Program-made: the position numbers and the translations under genes
NCBI GenBank assembly: GCA_028287665.1
Contig: JAQBPF010000384.1
Location: 1 to 24,116, forward strand
DNA from: Deinococcus sp.
GTDB taxonomy: Bacteria; Deinococcota; Deinococci; Deinococcales; Deinococcaceae
Direction of reading: 5' to 3'
DNA: 24,116 bases
Part shown: positions 7,751 through 18,479 of the stretch, piece by piece
How positions within the stretch are numbered: the stretch's first letter is position 1
How the letters are laid out: the number at the start of each line of letters is the position of its first letter
The notes under the pieces: model-generated
What the model was told of the DNA's origin: nothing
The model's database searches: none
What the model saw: the letters and a program-made list of their open reading frames with translations, nothing else

Positions 7751-8953
7751 TCACTTCAGGTGCCGTTCGATCAGGTCTGCAAAGCGGTCGGCGGCCCCTG
7801 CCGGAGAGCGGGACAGGGCCGCCGCCTGCATGGCGATTCGCGTGCCTGACGCTGCACACTCTAACACCGCTGCTCCCAGTGCCTCGCCCACCCGGTGCTG
7901 CTCGACCAGGCGCCCCGCACCCGCCGCCTGCACCGCCGCCGCATTGTGGTACTGGTGGTTTTCGGCCGATTCGGGCAGAGGAATCATGATGAGCGGCACG
8001 CCGTGAAAGGCCGCCTCGGCCAGCGTGCCGGTGCCTGCCCGCGTGATCGCCAGGTCTGCCACCGACCACGCCGCCACCGCGTCCACAAATCCGGCGGGGT
8101 GATACCAGCTCAGGTCCTGCACGGTGGGGGCCACCTCGCTCAGCCAGCGCGGCCCGGTGGAATGCAAGACCTGCACGGCGGGGCTGTCGTTGGCCGTCAG
8201 ATGCATGCCCGTGAAATCCAGATTGATCTGCCCGATTCCGGCCCCTATGCCTGTGCCGCTCACCGGCGTGCTCATCTGCGGAATCCCGCCGCCCACGCCA
8301 GCGCCCAGCAGTCCTTCCTCGCCCAGCACATGGCGCAGCGTGTCGGGCACGGCGTTATTGAGGGCCAGCGATCCCTGAGACCCGCCCATGACCAGCACCG
8401 TCAGCGGTCCATCCTGTAATCCCAACTGCTGCAGCGCAGTGATCCGGTCCATGCGGGTCTCACGCGTGGGCATCCCGACCATGGTGGCTTTGGCCGCAGG
8501 CAGGCCAATGACCCGTTCGTAGGCCGTGCCGACTGCTTTGGCGCGGTACACCGCCAGCCGCTGAGTCAGGCCCAGCCGTGCATTCTGCTCGTGCAGGACT
8601 GTGGGCAAGCCCAGGCTCTGGGCCGCCAGAACGCCGGGCAAGCTGGCAAATCCGCCGTAGCCCACCACCACACTGGGGTTCAGGCGGCCCAATACGGCCC
8701 GCGCCTGTGCCAGCCCCTGCCCAGCCTTCAACAGCTCGCGTGGGTCCGGTCGGCCCTGGCCGCTGCGGGCCAATTTGCCTGCGTCCACGCCCTCAAAGTC
8801 CAGCCCCTGGTCGGCGGCCACCCGCTCTTCCATGCCGCCGCGCTGCCCCAGAATCAGCGCCGAATGTCCCCGCGCCATCAGCGCCCGCGCCGTCGCCACT
8901 GCCGGATAGATATGCCCGCCTGTGCCGCCCGTCGCCATGACTATTAAACTCAC
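7751..8953 (-). CDS. murG: MurG N-acetylglucosaminyltransferase (lipid II synthesis)
   Basis: Transfers GlcNAc from UDP-GlcNAc to lipid I at the inner face of the membrane to make lipid II. In the 400-aa protein the N-terminal glycine loop MATGGTGGHIYPA is at 6-18, YGGFASLPGVLAA marks the acceptor domain, VMGGSQGSLALN the second glycine loop, and ITRAGTGTLAE with PLPESAENHQYHNA the UDP-GlcNAc site. The family is usually about 355-365 aa. The excess is a Gly-rich insert at about 211-257. The GTG start at 8953 has AGGTGAT 3 nt upstream; ATG at residue 6 is the alternative. First gene of the minus-strand dcw block. Confidence 0.95.
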   Translation of the reverse strand: MSLIVMATGGTGGHIYPAVATARALMARGHSALILGQRGGMEERVAADQGLDFEGVDAGKLARSGQGRPDPRELLKAGQGLAQARAVLGRLNPSVVVGYGGFASLPGVLAAQSLGLPTVLHEQNARLGLTQRLAVYRAKAVGTAYERVIGLPAAKATMVGMPTRETRMDRITALQQLGLQDGPLTVLVMGGSQGSLALNNAVPDTLRHVLGEEGLLGAGVGGGIPQMSTPVSGTGIGAGIGQINLDFTGMHLTANDSPAVQVLHSTGPRWLSEVAPTVQDLSWYHPAGFVDAVAAWSVADLAITRAGTGTLAEAAFHGVPLIMIPLPESAENHQYHNAAAVQAAGAGRLVEQHRVGEALGAAVLECAASGTRIAMQAAALSRSPAGAADRFADLIERHLK

Positions 8954-9000
8954 CGGATCACCTGACTCATTGGGGGGAAGTGTAGCGTCAGAGCGTCAGT

Positions 9001-9147
9001 GGTGAGTGGTCAGTGGTCAGTGGAGGGCCCGGAAGGCTGTTCGGGACGTGAACTCATCAAAAAGAAAGGCAAGCTGCCAACACTGGCTCAGCCCGCCTTT
9101 CTCTTTTCCCACTCACTCCTCCCCACGGACCACTCACAGCCTTTCTC
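9001..9147. repeat. Repeat-like element with nested inverted repeats upstream of murG
   Basis: The left end carries tandem copies of a 7-nt unit (GTGGTGAGTGGTCAGTGGTC, from about 9000). The outer arms GTGAGTGGTC (9002-9011) and GACCACTCAC (9128-9137) are perfect complements 116 bases apart. Inside, AGAAAGGC (9063-9070) pairs with GCCTTTCT (9095-9102), and GCCTTTCTC recurs at 9139-9147 up to the stop codon of the next gene. The layout resembles the small non-coding dyad repeats of Deinococcus genomes, but copy number cannot be seen from one window. Confidence 0.5.
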
Positions 9148-9910
9148 AATCAAACAGGTCGCCAATGGTTCGCCCCCCGCCCCCGCCCTGAGCCTCTCCG
9201 CCCAGACCCTGCTCGAATTCCTCGTAAGGCTGCACCACCACGAAGCCGTCGCCCTGAAACACCATCTGGTAGGTTTCGCCGCCGCCCCGCCCAAAAATCG
9301 AGCGCAGGCTGGAATCCACGCGCAACTGAGGCTGGAGATTGCCGCTCCAGGCCACAGTTGCGTTGGGGTCGGTGAACAGGGGTTCGTTGGGCGAGACGCG
9401 CAGGGTCAGCGGTTTGCCGTGGCTGAGAATCGCCACCAGACCGTGCCCCTGCACCCGCACGCTAAACAGCCCGCCTGCCGCCATCCCCGCAATCCGGCGG
9501 TGCATGGTGATGTCATATTTCACGCTGTCCTCAAAAGCCAGCAGATCGTTGCCGCTGACATTCAGCGTGTCGCCTTGCAGCCGCAGAATACTGACTTCTT
9601 TGCCCTGATCGGCCAGATACACCACGCCGCGTCCCTCAATTTTGGCCAGCGGGCTCATCTCCTGGCTCACGGCGCGTTTCAGGGCTTTCATCAGGCCGCC
9701 CTCCAGCGTGCCCTCGCGCTTGAAGTTCAGGTTGCCCTTGTAGGCGATCATCGCGCCCAATTTGCTCCAGATGCGGCCATCCACACGGACCTCCAGCATC
9801 TTGCTGCTCTCCAGTTCAAACACCTCGCCGGGGTTGTCGCGCTCGGCGGTCTGAACCAGAAAATCGCGGAGATTGTAGCTGCCGTCTAAACCGGGGGTCA
9901 TGTCACTCAT
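9146..9910 (-). CDS. AIM24 family protein
   Basis: The 254-aa protein matches the bacterial AIM24 (DUF124) family, a beta-rich fold made of repeated strands with many glycines. Visible family features are ELESSKMLEVRVDGRIWSKLGAMIAYKGN (33-61), a middle helix before LAKIEGRGVVYLADQGKEV, then NDLLAFEDSVKYDITMHR, AAGGLFSVRVQGHGLVAI and NATVAWSGNLQPQL. A Gly-rich tail (GGEAQGGGGG) ends it. No signal peptide or membrane helix is seen. The yeast relative is mitochondrial; bacterial function is not established. A second ATG at residue 4 (9901) is possible, and neither has a clear ribosome binding site. The aminotransferase gene ends 73 bases upstream on the same strand, so co-transcription is possible. 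Confidence 0.85.
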   Translation of the reverse strand: MSDMTPGLDGSYNLRDFLVQTAERDNPGEVFELESSKMLEVRVDGRIWSKLGAMIAYKGNLNFKREGTLEGGLMKALKRAVSQEMSPLAKIEGRGVVYLADQGKEVSILRLQGDTLNVSGNDLLAFEDSVKYDITMHRRIAGMAAGGLFSVRVQGHGLVAILSHGKPLTLRVSPNEPLFTDPNATVAWSGNLQPQLRVDSSLRSIFGRGGGETYQMVFQGDGFVVVQPYEEFEQGLGGEAQGGGGGRTIGDLFD

Positions 9911-9983
9911 GCTGTGAGGTACGGGCAGAGTGTGAGCCGGGTTCCCGTGAGACAGAGGAAAGATAAAGGAAAATTAAAGGCTG

Positions 9984-11168
9984 TTATCGTGCGCCCTGTC
10001 CTTCCAGTACCCCGCCGATCCGCCGCAACACCTCCTCAATCTGTTCCAGGCTGGTGGCGTAGCTGAGCCGCACCTGACCCGGCGCGCCGAAATCGGTGCC
10101 GGGGACCACGGCCACGCGGCCTTCATCCAGAATCAGGCGGGCGGCTTCCAGTTCATCGGCATGCAGTCTGGTGGTGTCGGCCATCACATAAAAAGCGCCG
10201 TGTGGCGTGGGCGTGGGCAGCCCCAGGGCATTCAGACCCGACACGATCAGGTCACGGCGTTGCCGGTAAGCGGTGCGGGCCAGCGCAATGAATTCGGTGG
10301 TGGCCTCATGCTGCTCCAGTGCGGCCAGCGCGGCGTATTGGCTGATACTGCTGGCATTGCTGGTGCTCTGAGACTGGATGGCGTTCATGGCGGCGATCAC
10401 GGCTTTTGGCCCGCCCGCGTAGCCGATGCGCCAGCCGGTCATGGCATACGCCTTGCTGGCCCCGTTGATGGTCAGGGTATGGTCGGGGGCAAAGGTGCCG
10501 ATGCTGACCTGCTCGGCGCCGTACACCAGATGCTCGTACATCTCGTCGGTGAGGATCATCAGGTTGTGCCGGATCGCCAACTCGGCCACCGCCTGCAACA
10601 CCTGGGGCGGAAACACTGCGCCAGTGGGGTTGCCGGGACTGTTCAAAATAATCATGCGGGTGCGCGGCGTGATGCGGGCTTCCACCTCTGCCGGGTCAAG
10701 CATGAATCCTGTTTCGGGCGTGGTGGGCACGGGCACCGGAACCGCCCCGGTAAACGCGACCATTTCCGGGTAGCTGACCCAGTAGGGCGCCGGAATCAGC
10801 ACCTCATCGCCGGGATTCAGCAGAGCAAAAAAGGCATTGAAGATGGCCTGTTTGCCTCCACTGGTGACTGTTACAGCGTCGGGCGCATAGCTCAGGCGGT
10901 TTTCCCGCGCAAACTTGGCACTGATGGCTTCACGCAGTTCGGGAATCCCGTTGACGCCCGTGTACTTGGTTTTGCCCGATTCGATGGCTGCAATCGCCGC
11001 CGCCTTGACATGTGCGGGCGTGTCGAAATCAGGTTCCCCCACACTCATGCTGATCACGTCTATGCCCGCCCGCCGCAGTTCCAACGCGCGGGTCGTCACG
11101 GCTACCGTAGAGGAAGGCTTGAGGCTTTGCACGCGGCCAGACAGGCGAAACGGGGCGGCAGTGGTCAT
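9984..11168 (-). CDS. aspC: Class I aspartate aminotransferase (Thermus type)
   Basis: PLP enzyme exchanging amino groups between aspartate and 2-oxoglutarate; relatives from Thermus also accept other amino acids. From ATG 11168 (394 aa) it begins in family style (LSGRVQSLKPSSTVAV, 9-24) and shows SVGEPDFDTP (42-51), SGGKQAIFN (103-111), SPGNPTGAV (177-185), the PLP-holding TDEMYEHLVY (207-216) and the Schiff-base Lys at about 239 in GASKAYAMTGWR. The substrate-carboxylate Arg lies in VRLSYATS near the C-terminus. The frame is open to 11249, but that part (MPLLINVQPHSH) does not fit the family. A TACACT box ends 6 nt before ATG 11168, supporting this start and a leaderless mRNA. Exact substrate range is inferred. 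Confidence 0.9.
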   Translation of the reverse strand: MTTAAPFRLSGRVQSLKPSSTVAVTTRALELRRAGIDVISMSVGEPDFDTPAHVKAAAIAAIESGKTKYTGVNGIPELREAISAKFARENRLSYAPDAVTVTSGGKQAIFNAFFALLNPGDEVLIPAPYWVSYPEMVAFTGAVPVPVPTTPETGFMLDPAEVEARITPRTRMIILNSPGNPTGAVFPPQVLQAVAELAIRHNLMILTDEMYEHLVYGAEQVSIGTFAPDHTLTINGASKAYAMTGWRIGYAGGPKAVIAAMNAIQSQSTSNASSISQYAALAALEQHEATTEFIALARTAYRQRRDLIVSGLNALGLPTPTPHGAFYVMADTTRLHADELEAARLILDEGRVAVVPGTDFGAPGQVRLSYATSLEQIEEVLRRIGGVLEGQGAR

Positions 11169-11174
11169 GGCGAG

Positions 11175-11180
11175 AGTGTA
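11175..11180 (-). promoter_or_regulatory. -10 box for leaderless aspC transcript
   Basis: TACACT on the minus strand ends exactly 6 nt before the aspC ATG (11168), placing the expected transcription start at or next to the A of ATG. No convincing -35 is seen. The same geometry occurs before lepA, rnhB and the kinase gene. Confidence 0.5.
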
Positions 11181-11279
11181 CCCGGCCGCCTGAAACCGGG
11201 AGCAGCGGAATCTATGCGAGTGGGGTTGAACGTTGATCAGCAGGGGCACCGGAAAGGGGGCACATCCTGCCCGCTCAGG

Positions 11280-11816
11280 CTAAAAGCGGTACGTCAGCCC
11301 CAGGCGTGTGCCGGGAACGGGCAGTAGGTTGGGAATGCCTTCTGCGGAGACTGGAAACAGGTGGGCATTGATCTCGGCACTCCACCCCCACGGCGCTTGG
11401 GCCTGCCAGGGGCCGCGCGCACCCAAAGCCAGGGCCACAGAGAAACGCCGATGGTTGGGATCAAGCAGGGTCAGGCCCACGCCAGAGCCAGCGTAAAGAT
11501 CAACGTCCGAGTTGTTGAGGGTATAGGTCAGGACAGCCTCGGCCCCCAACGTGGTCAACTCCGGAATCAGCAGATGGTTTTCTATAAGGCCACGGGCCTC
11601 CAGCCCAAAGGCGCCGGAGTGGGTCAGCGGCACACTGAGGGCGAGGTAGCCCCCCGGCACCACAGCCAGCATCCCCGGATAGCCGCCCTGAAGCAGCAGG
11701 CCAGAGCGTGGAGCGGGCGAGGAGGTCGCCTGGGTTGACGCCTGTGCAACAGCTGTAGCCCAGAGGGTACTTCCGGACAGGGCAGCAAGCAGCAAGGTAC
11801 GGGCGGCAATCTTCAT
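11280..11816 (-). CDS. Small exported beta-barrel-like protein
   Basis: Not recognised as a named family. The 178-aa product starts with a typical signal peptide (Lys2, hydrophobic LLLAALSGSTLWATAVA, probable cleavage after AVAQA or nearby). The remaining 150 residues alternate polar and hydrophobic residues in strands rich in Gly, Leu, Thr and aromatic residues (for example YLALSVPLTHSGAFGLEARG and LYAGSGVGLTLLD) and end in LGLTYRF, a terminal Phe as in many outer-membrane barrels. This suggests an OmpW/opacity-like outer membrane protein. ATG 11816 has AGAGGG directly before it, too close for a good ribosome binding site. It is followed by aspC 112 bases later on the same strand. Confidence 0.7.
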   Translation of the reverse strand: MKIAARTLLLAALSGSTLWATAVAQASTQATSSPAPRSGLLLQGGYPGMLAVVPGGYLALSVPLTHSGAFGLEARGLIENHLLIPELTTLGAEAVLTYTLNNSDVDLYAGSGVGLTLLDPNHRRFSVALALGARGPWQAQAPWGWSAEINAHLFPVSAEGIPNLLPVPGTRLGLTYRF

Positions 11817-11875
11817 CCCTCTTTCATTGTGACGTTTCAGAGACCATGCGGGAGCAGAAATGCGTGGCCTGCAAG

Positions 11876-11901
11876 AAAAAAGGACGCCGAAGCGCCCCTT
11901 T
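11876..11901 (-). terminator. Rho-independent terminator after the two-component operon
   Basis: On the minus strand AAAGGGGCGC pairs with GCGTCCTTTT (two G-T pairs) around a stable TTCG tetraloop (11888-11891), and a run of six T follows (11876-11881). It lies 82 bases past the response-regulator stop. This is the most textbook terminator in the window. Confidence 0.9.
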
Positions 11902-11983
11902 CAGAAAGTTGATCCGGGTGATGTCGTCTGGACATCATTATTTGAGAAGTCAGTGCAGCCAGTTGACGCAGCTATTTGATGAG

Positions 11984-12564
11984 TTAGTGCAGCAGGCCAA
12001 TCGAACGGGCGCGGCTCACGGCTTCGGTCCGGTCGCCCGCATCCAGTTTGGCGTACAGGCGGGCCAGGTGATCTTTCACGGTGTCGGGGCTGACGCCCAG
12101 ATTCTTGGCGATTTCTTTGTTGCTGTAGCCCTGAGCCAGCAGCGGCAGCACTTCGGATTCACGGGGGGTCAGGCGCGGCACGTCGACATGCGGCAGACGG
12201 TCTATTTCGGGGTGGGCCACGATGTCGCGCAGTTGGCGGGCGAGGCTTTCGGGGTCCGTTTCCTTGCTCACGTAACCGCGTGCTCCGGCGGCGCGGGCGG
12301 CCTGCACGATGGCGGGTTCAGAAAAGGTGGTAATCAGGACGCTGACCACCTTGGGGTTGCTGAGGCGCAGTTTCTCGCACACTTCGATGCCGGTCATGCC
12401 GGGCATCTTGACGTCCAGCAGAGCGGCGTCGGGCTGGTGCAAACGGCAGGCGTCCAGTGCGGCCAGGCCATCGGCGGCTTCGGCCACCACGTCAAATCCC
12501 TGATGAATCAGCGCGTACTTGAGGCCCATACGGAACAAAGGATGATCGTCGGCAATAACTAGTC

Positions 12565-12568
<4 letters not shown>
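11984..12568 (-). CDS. NarL/LuxR-family response regulator
   Basis: The 194-aa protein has an N-terminal receiver domain (1-120) with acidic pocket residues D7 and D8, phospho-acceptor D52 in ALLDVKMPGMTG, the switch Thr in LITTFSE and the conserved Lys in GYVSKE. The C-terminal LuxR-type helix-turn-helix starts at LTPRESEVLPLLAQGYSNKEIA and continues SPDTVKDHLARLYAKL, with the usual Glu, Gly and Lys positions. It would bind DNA as a phosphorylated dimer. Its ATG overlaps the kinase stop by ATGA (12565-12568), so the two form one transcription unit and are surely partners. Target genes are unknown. The palindromes before the kinase gene are candidate sites for autoregulation. Confidence 0.92.
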
Positions 12569-13719
<1,151 letters not shown>

Positions 13720-13725
13720 AAATTT

Positions 13726-13731
13726 AGCTTA
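13726..13731 (-). promoter_or_regulatory. -10 box for leaderless kinase-regulator transcript
   Basis: TAAGCT on the minus strand ends exactly 6 nt before ATG 13719. No good -35 is visible. The -35 zone is instead occupied by the palindromes at 13739-13762. Confidence 0.5.
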
Positions 13732-13738
13732 GTCGCCG

Positions 13739-13762
13739 GGTTCTGACAGAACCGTCACGGTT
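13739..13762. promoter_or_regulatory. Two overlapping palindromes before the kinase gene (candidate operators)
   Basis: GGTTCTGACAGAACC (13739-13753) is a perfect palindrome with 7-bp arms around one base. AACCGTCACGGTT (13750-13762) is a second perfect palindrome with 6-bp arms, sharing four bases with the first. Together they cover the expected -35 area of the kinase promoter, about 8 bases upstream of the TAAGCT box. They probably bind a dimeric regulator; the co-transcribed NarL-type protein is an obvious candidate but unproven. Confidence 0.55.
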
Positions 13763-13895
13763 ACCTGTTGGTCGGCTATGTGTCAATCCCCCCGGCCTCC
13801 GCACCCAACGGGTGGGCTGGCGGGCCGCGTCAGGTAGGCATCAGCAGGAGTATTTTGCAGCCAGAGCGCACCTTTGTGGGACGACCAACCCAACT

Positions 13896-13931
13896 GGCAG
13901 CGGGCCGAGGTTGATCTCCCAGCCCGCTGCC
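13896..13931. terminator. Strong GC-rich hairpin downstream of the RNA ligase gene
   Basis: GGCAGCGGGC (13896-13905) and GCCCGCTGCC (13922-13931) are perfect 10-bp complements, and an inner GAG/CTC can extend the stem. It starts 42 bases after the RNA ligase stop, read on the minus strand. There is no T run on either side, so it may end or protect the transcript without being a classical terminator. Confidence 0.45.
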
Positions 13932-13972
13932 ATACGGTCTTCATTAAGCATTCAGGCTGATGAGCAGGCCCC

Positions 13973-15037
13973 CTAGCTCAATTCATCTCCAGTTTCTTTC
14001 TTGGCGTAGGCGTCGCTGATCAGCTTGACCCGCAGCGGCGTTCCGTCGGAAGTGGAGCGGGCGGCAGCGGGGGCCACCACCACGCCCTCACGGGTATGCA
14101 GGCCACGCCCAGACACAGTTTCCGGCCCGTCTTTCAGGAGACGGATCAGGGCGGCATCAAAGGGGCCAGCGTAGATGAGCGGCACGGCCCAGGCCCTGAA
14201 CCAGCCTTCCCATTCCGCAAACGGTTGATCCTTGCCGTCCAACACGACCCGGAAGACCCGCAGGGTCGGCCCGCTCTGGCCGTAGCCGTAGCCTTTTTGC
14301 ACGGGTAGCACTTCCGTGAAGACTTGGACTTCCTGACACTGAGATGAGGTGCCGTGCGGGTAGGCGGCGTCTACAGCCGCGAACAACCCGGAGGCGTGGG
14401 CGGCCTGCCAGTACACGTTTCCGGCGTTTTCCTTCAGCCCCAGCGCCTGCCGCGAGAGCCCTTTGCTGGTCACGACCCATTCGCTGCCTGCTGCCCGGTA
14501 ATAGATGCCCTGCGATCCGTGCAGCTTTTCGGTGACGACTGGCTCACCCGGCACAAAATCTCGCTCGTAGATGCCGAACTGTTCCACGTCGTGGTGTCTG
14601 TAGCCGCCGCCCAGCACGCCGCTCACGTTCTCGGCGTCACCTGCCATAGAAATGGGCATGGGCGGTTCGTAAAAGGTAATCCTCAGCCGCTCCGAGAGGT
14701 CTTCGCCCAGAGGTAAGTCGGCCAAGCCTGGCGATTCCAGCACCTCTTTCGGCAAGATCACGCCCTGCGAACGCTCGCCCCGCAGCCGCATGCTGACCAC
14801 ACGGTTGGCGTCTGGGCCGTGCAGATAGGACACGCCCGTTTCGGCATTGGTGTACAGGCCCGCGAATTGGGGCGGCAACAGCGCCCGCTCCGGCGCAACC
14901 ACGATCAGGTCACCGTCCTCAAAATTGCCCTTTTGCACCACCAATTGAAAAGTTCCCACCTTGCACAGCGCCAGCCGTTCCGCGCCCTTGTGCGGAAAAA
15001 GCTGCGCCTGTGCCTTGATCACCTGCCGCTGTGCCAT
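13973..15037 (-). CDS. RNA ligase, DRB0094/Rnl5-like
   Basis: Covalent nucleotidyltransferase that seals breaks through an enzyme-AMP intermediate. The 354-aa protein has an N-terminal OB-like domain (about 1-125) with RLRGERSQGVILP and LRITFYEPPMP, followed by the adenylyltransferase domain. Motif I is VTEKLHGSQG with the likely AMP-accepting Lys171. Motif IIIa is probably LRVFRVVLDGK, motif IV REGVVVAP and motif V LRVKLISDAY. Order, length and N-terminal domain match D. radiodurans RNA ligase (Rnl5 family), which joins a 3'-OH RNA end at a nick in duplexes. ATG 15037 has AGGGAG 8 nt upstream. Neighbours are lepA and a two-component pair, not the kinase/phosphatase and macro-domain genes found beside DRB0094. 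Confidence 0.85.
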   Translation of the reverse strand: MAQRQVIKAQAQLFPHKGAERLALCKVGTFQLVVQKGNFEDGDLIVVAPERALLPPQFAGLYTNAETGVSYLHGPDANRVVSMRLRGERSQGVILPKEVLESPGLADLPLGEDLSERLRITFYEPPMPISMAGDAENVSGVLGGGYRHHDVEQFGIYERDFVPGEPVVTEKLHGSQGIYYRAAGSEWVVTSKGLSRQALGLKENAGNVYWQAAHASGLFAAVDAAYPHGTSSQCQEVQVFTEVLPVQKGYGYGQSGPTLRVFRVVLDGKDQPFAEWEGWFRAWAVPLIYAGPFDAALIRLLKDGPETVSGRGLHTREGVVVAPAAARSTSDGTPLRVKLISDAYAKKETGDELS

Positions 15038-15161
15038 TCCGTGTTCTCCCTTGAGGCACGCTTATCTCTGTAGCCCGGCAGCAAGAATGCCGCCCCCGAC
15101 GTGGGAACGGCAATCCGCCATCTGGCTGTGTGGTTTTTTTGCAGTAGCCTACTTGCTTACC

Positions 15162-16967
<1,806 letters not shown>

Positions 16968-16973
16968 CCGTGC

Positions 16974-16979
16974 AGTGTA
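16974..16979 (-). promoter_or_regulatory. -10 box for leaderless lepA transcript
   Basis: TACACT on the minus strand ends 6 nt before GTG 16967. The hexamer and spacing are identical to those before aspC. Confidence 0.5.
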
Positions 16980-17049
16980 GCGGGAGGCGGCAAAAGGAAT
17001 AGGACGCGGGCAAACAGAGGCTCGACCAAGCTCCGGCGGAGGCCGGAAT

Positions 17050-17610
17050 TCAGACCCGTTCCAGTGCCCGGTGCGGCAGGGGAGGCAGCTCTATCTGCAC
17101 AGAATCGCCCTGCCGTACCTCGCCGCCCACCGCCACCACACCCATGATTCCCGCCTTCCGAATCACGTTTCCGGCCTCATCCCGGCCCAGCACCGCCGCC
17201 AACAGTCCGGGCCGAAAGGCTTCGATCTGACTGCAAGGATTCCGTAAGCCCGTGACCTCGATCACCGCCTCAGCGCCCACATGCAGCCGCGTGCCCACTG
17301 GAAGCCCCAACAGGTCTACGCCGCGTGTCAGCACATTTTCACCCAGTTCTCCGGGCTGAAGGCCGAAGCCTGCCGCGTTCAGTTCCTCCAACAATTCGGC
17401 GTGAATCAGGTGGACCTGGCGCAGATTGGGTTGCGTCGGATCGGCGGCCACGCGGGAACGGTGCTGAACGGTGTGGCCCGCGTGTGCGTCGCCCTGCACG
17501 CCCAGTCCAGCCAGCAGATGCACGGTGGGCTGAGGCTGTTTGCTGAAGCTGTGTGTGGCGCTGGCGGCCACCGAAACGACTTCAGTCGGGGTGGAATCTG
17601 TGGGCGTCAT
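17050..17610 (-). CDS. MOSC domain-containing protein
   Basis: From ATG 17610 (186 aa) the product is a single MOSC domain, the fold shared with the C-terminal part of Moco sulfurase. Family features are the start [50 protein letters not shown], the [21 protein letters not shown] block, and [10 protein letters not shown] with the conserved Cys proposed to carry sulfur. Such stand-alone proteins are assumed to handle sulfur or molybdenum-cofactor ligands, but the substrate is unknown. The frame opens to an ATG at 17664; that extra part is Lys/Thr-rich and overlaps the region leading to the divergent lipoprotein gene, so the shorter form, with GGGGA just upstream, is preferred. It lies 82 bases upstream of lepA on the same strand. 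Confidence 0.85.
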   Translation of the reverse strand: MTPTDSTPTEVVSVAASATHSFSKQPQPTVHLLAGLGVQGDAHAGHTVQHRSRVAADPTQPNLRQVHLIHAELLEELNAAGFGLQPGELGENVLTRGVDLLGLPVGTRLHVGAEAVIEVTGLRNPCSQIEAFRPGLLAAVLGRDEAGNVIRKAGIMGVVAVGGEVRQGDSVQIELPPLPHRALERV

Positions 17611-17699
17611 CTTGTCCCCAGTCTGCCTCACGGTTTTTTCCGGTGTTCGTTTCTTCACTACCATTACAACTCTGTGCGTTTACTGAAAGACTGGGACGT

Positions 17700-17705
17700 T
17701 AAGAT
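17700..17705 (+). promoter_or_regulatory. -10 box for the lipoprotein gene
   Basis: TAAGAT lies 12 nt before ATG 17718. TTTACT 15 bases upstream is a weak -35. There is no ribosome binding site, so the mRNA would have only a few leader bases. Confidence 0.35.
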
Positions 17706-17717
17706 AAGACTAGACAT

Positions 17718-18452
17718 ATGACACGCCCCCCGACCCTTCTGCTTGCCCGATACCTGCTGCCTGCCCTGCTGTGCGCGGCGACCCTCAGCGCGTGTAGTTC
17801 GGCAGCCCCAGAGGATGTGGACGCAGCCACCATCGGCGGTGTCATCGTTTTTCCGCCGATGGCTGGCACGGCAGTCTTTACGGCGTACAGGGATGGTCAG
17901 GCGCAGGCGGTGACCTCGGCCAGGGTGGGCGCCAACGGCACGTACCGTCTGGATCTGCCTGCTGTTCCCCAGCTGCCCAGCCGCAGCAATCTGGACAGCC
18001 TGCCTACCGTACCCAGCGTATTGCCTGACCAGATCCGGAGCGTGTCGTGCAGCGGCGAACCGGTGGCCAGCACGCCAAATGCCCGTGTGCTGGTGCTCAG
18101 TGGCGGCACCTTCAGCCCCGATGATGCAAAAGGCATGGTGACGGGTCAACTGACGCCTGCCAGCGCCGCCATCAGCAACCGCCTGACCACGCAGGACATT
18201 CTGATCACCCCCCGTACCCACGCCTACGCAGACCGCGACGTACGCCTGACCGGCACCCTCAACTGCACCTTTGCCCGTACCGATGGCAGCGTGGTGGGCG
18301 GCACTGTGCGCGTGAACTACGATCTGAAACGCGGCTGGAACATGCTGGAAACCCGAACGGGGCAGCCTGATGTCACCGCCCCGATCGCCACAGTGACCAG
18401 TTCTCAAACGCTGGCCAATGTGAACTGGCGGTATTTGCCAGTGAAGCCCTGA
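17718..18452 (+). CDS. Putative lipoprotein of unknown function
   Basis: Not recognised beyond being a lipoprotein. The 244-aa product starts with a basic n-region, a hydrophobic core (YLLPALLCAATL) and the lipobox LSAC with the lipid-carrying Cys at 26, then a Ser/Ala linker. Residues 38-80 (TIGGVIVFPPMAGTAVFTAY) look like a carboxypeptidase-regulatory or Ig-like beta domain ('G.v......a.V.a......a.t...G.Y.l.lP'). Two Cys residues (about 112 and 187) might form a disulfide. It is transcribed away from the MOSC gene and followed by a terminator, so it is probably a single-gene unit. Confidence 0.75.
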   Translation: MTRPPTLLLARYLLPALLCAATLSACSSAAPEDVDAATIGGVIVFPPMAGTAVFTAYRDGQAQAVTSARVGANGTYRLDLPAVPQLPSRSNLDSLPTVPSVLPDQIRSVSCSGEPVASTPNARVLVLSGGTFSPDDAKGMVTGQLTPASAAISNRLTTQDILITPRTHAYADRDVRLTGTLNCTFARTDGSVVGGTVRVNYDLKRGWNMLETRTGQPDVTAPIATVTSSQTLANVNWRYLPVKP

Positions 18453-18479
18453 GTACAGAGAGAGGCAGTGGATTCTAAG

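Noticed and set aside
13846..13953. Minus-strand ORF of about 36 codons after the RNA ligase gene
   Set aside because: No ribosome binding site, and it covers a hairpin that explains the sequence better.
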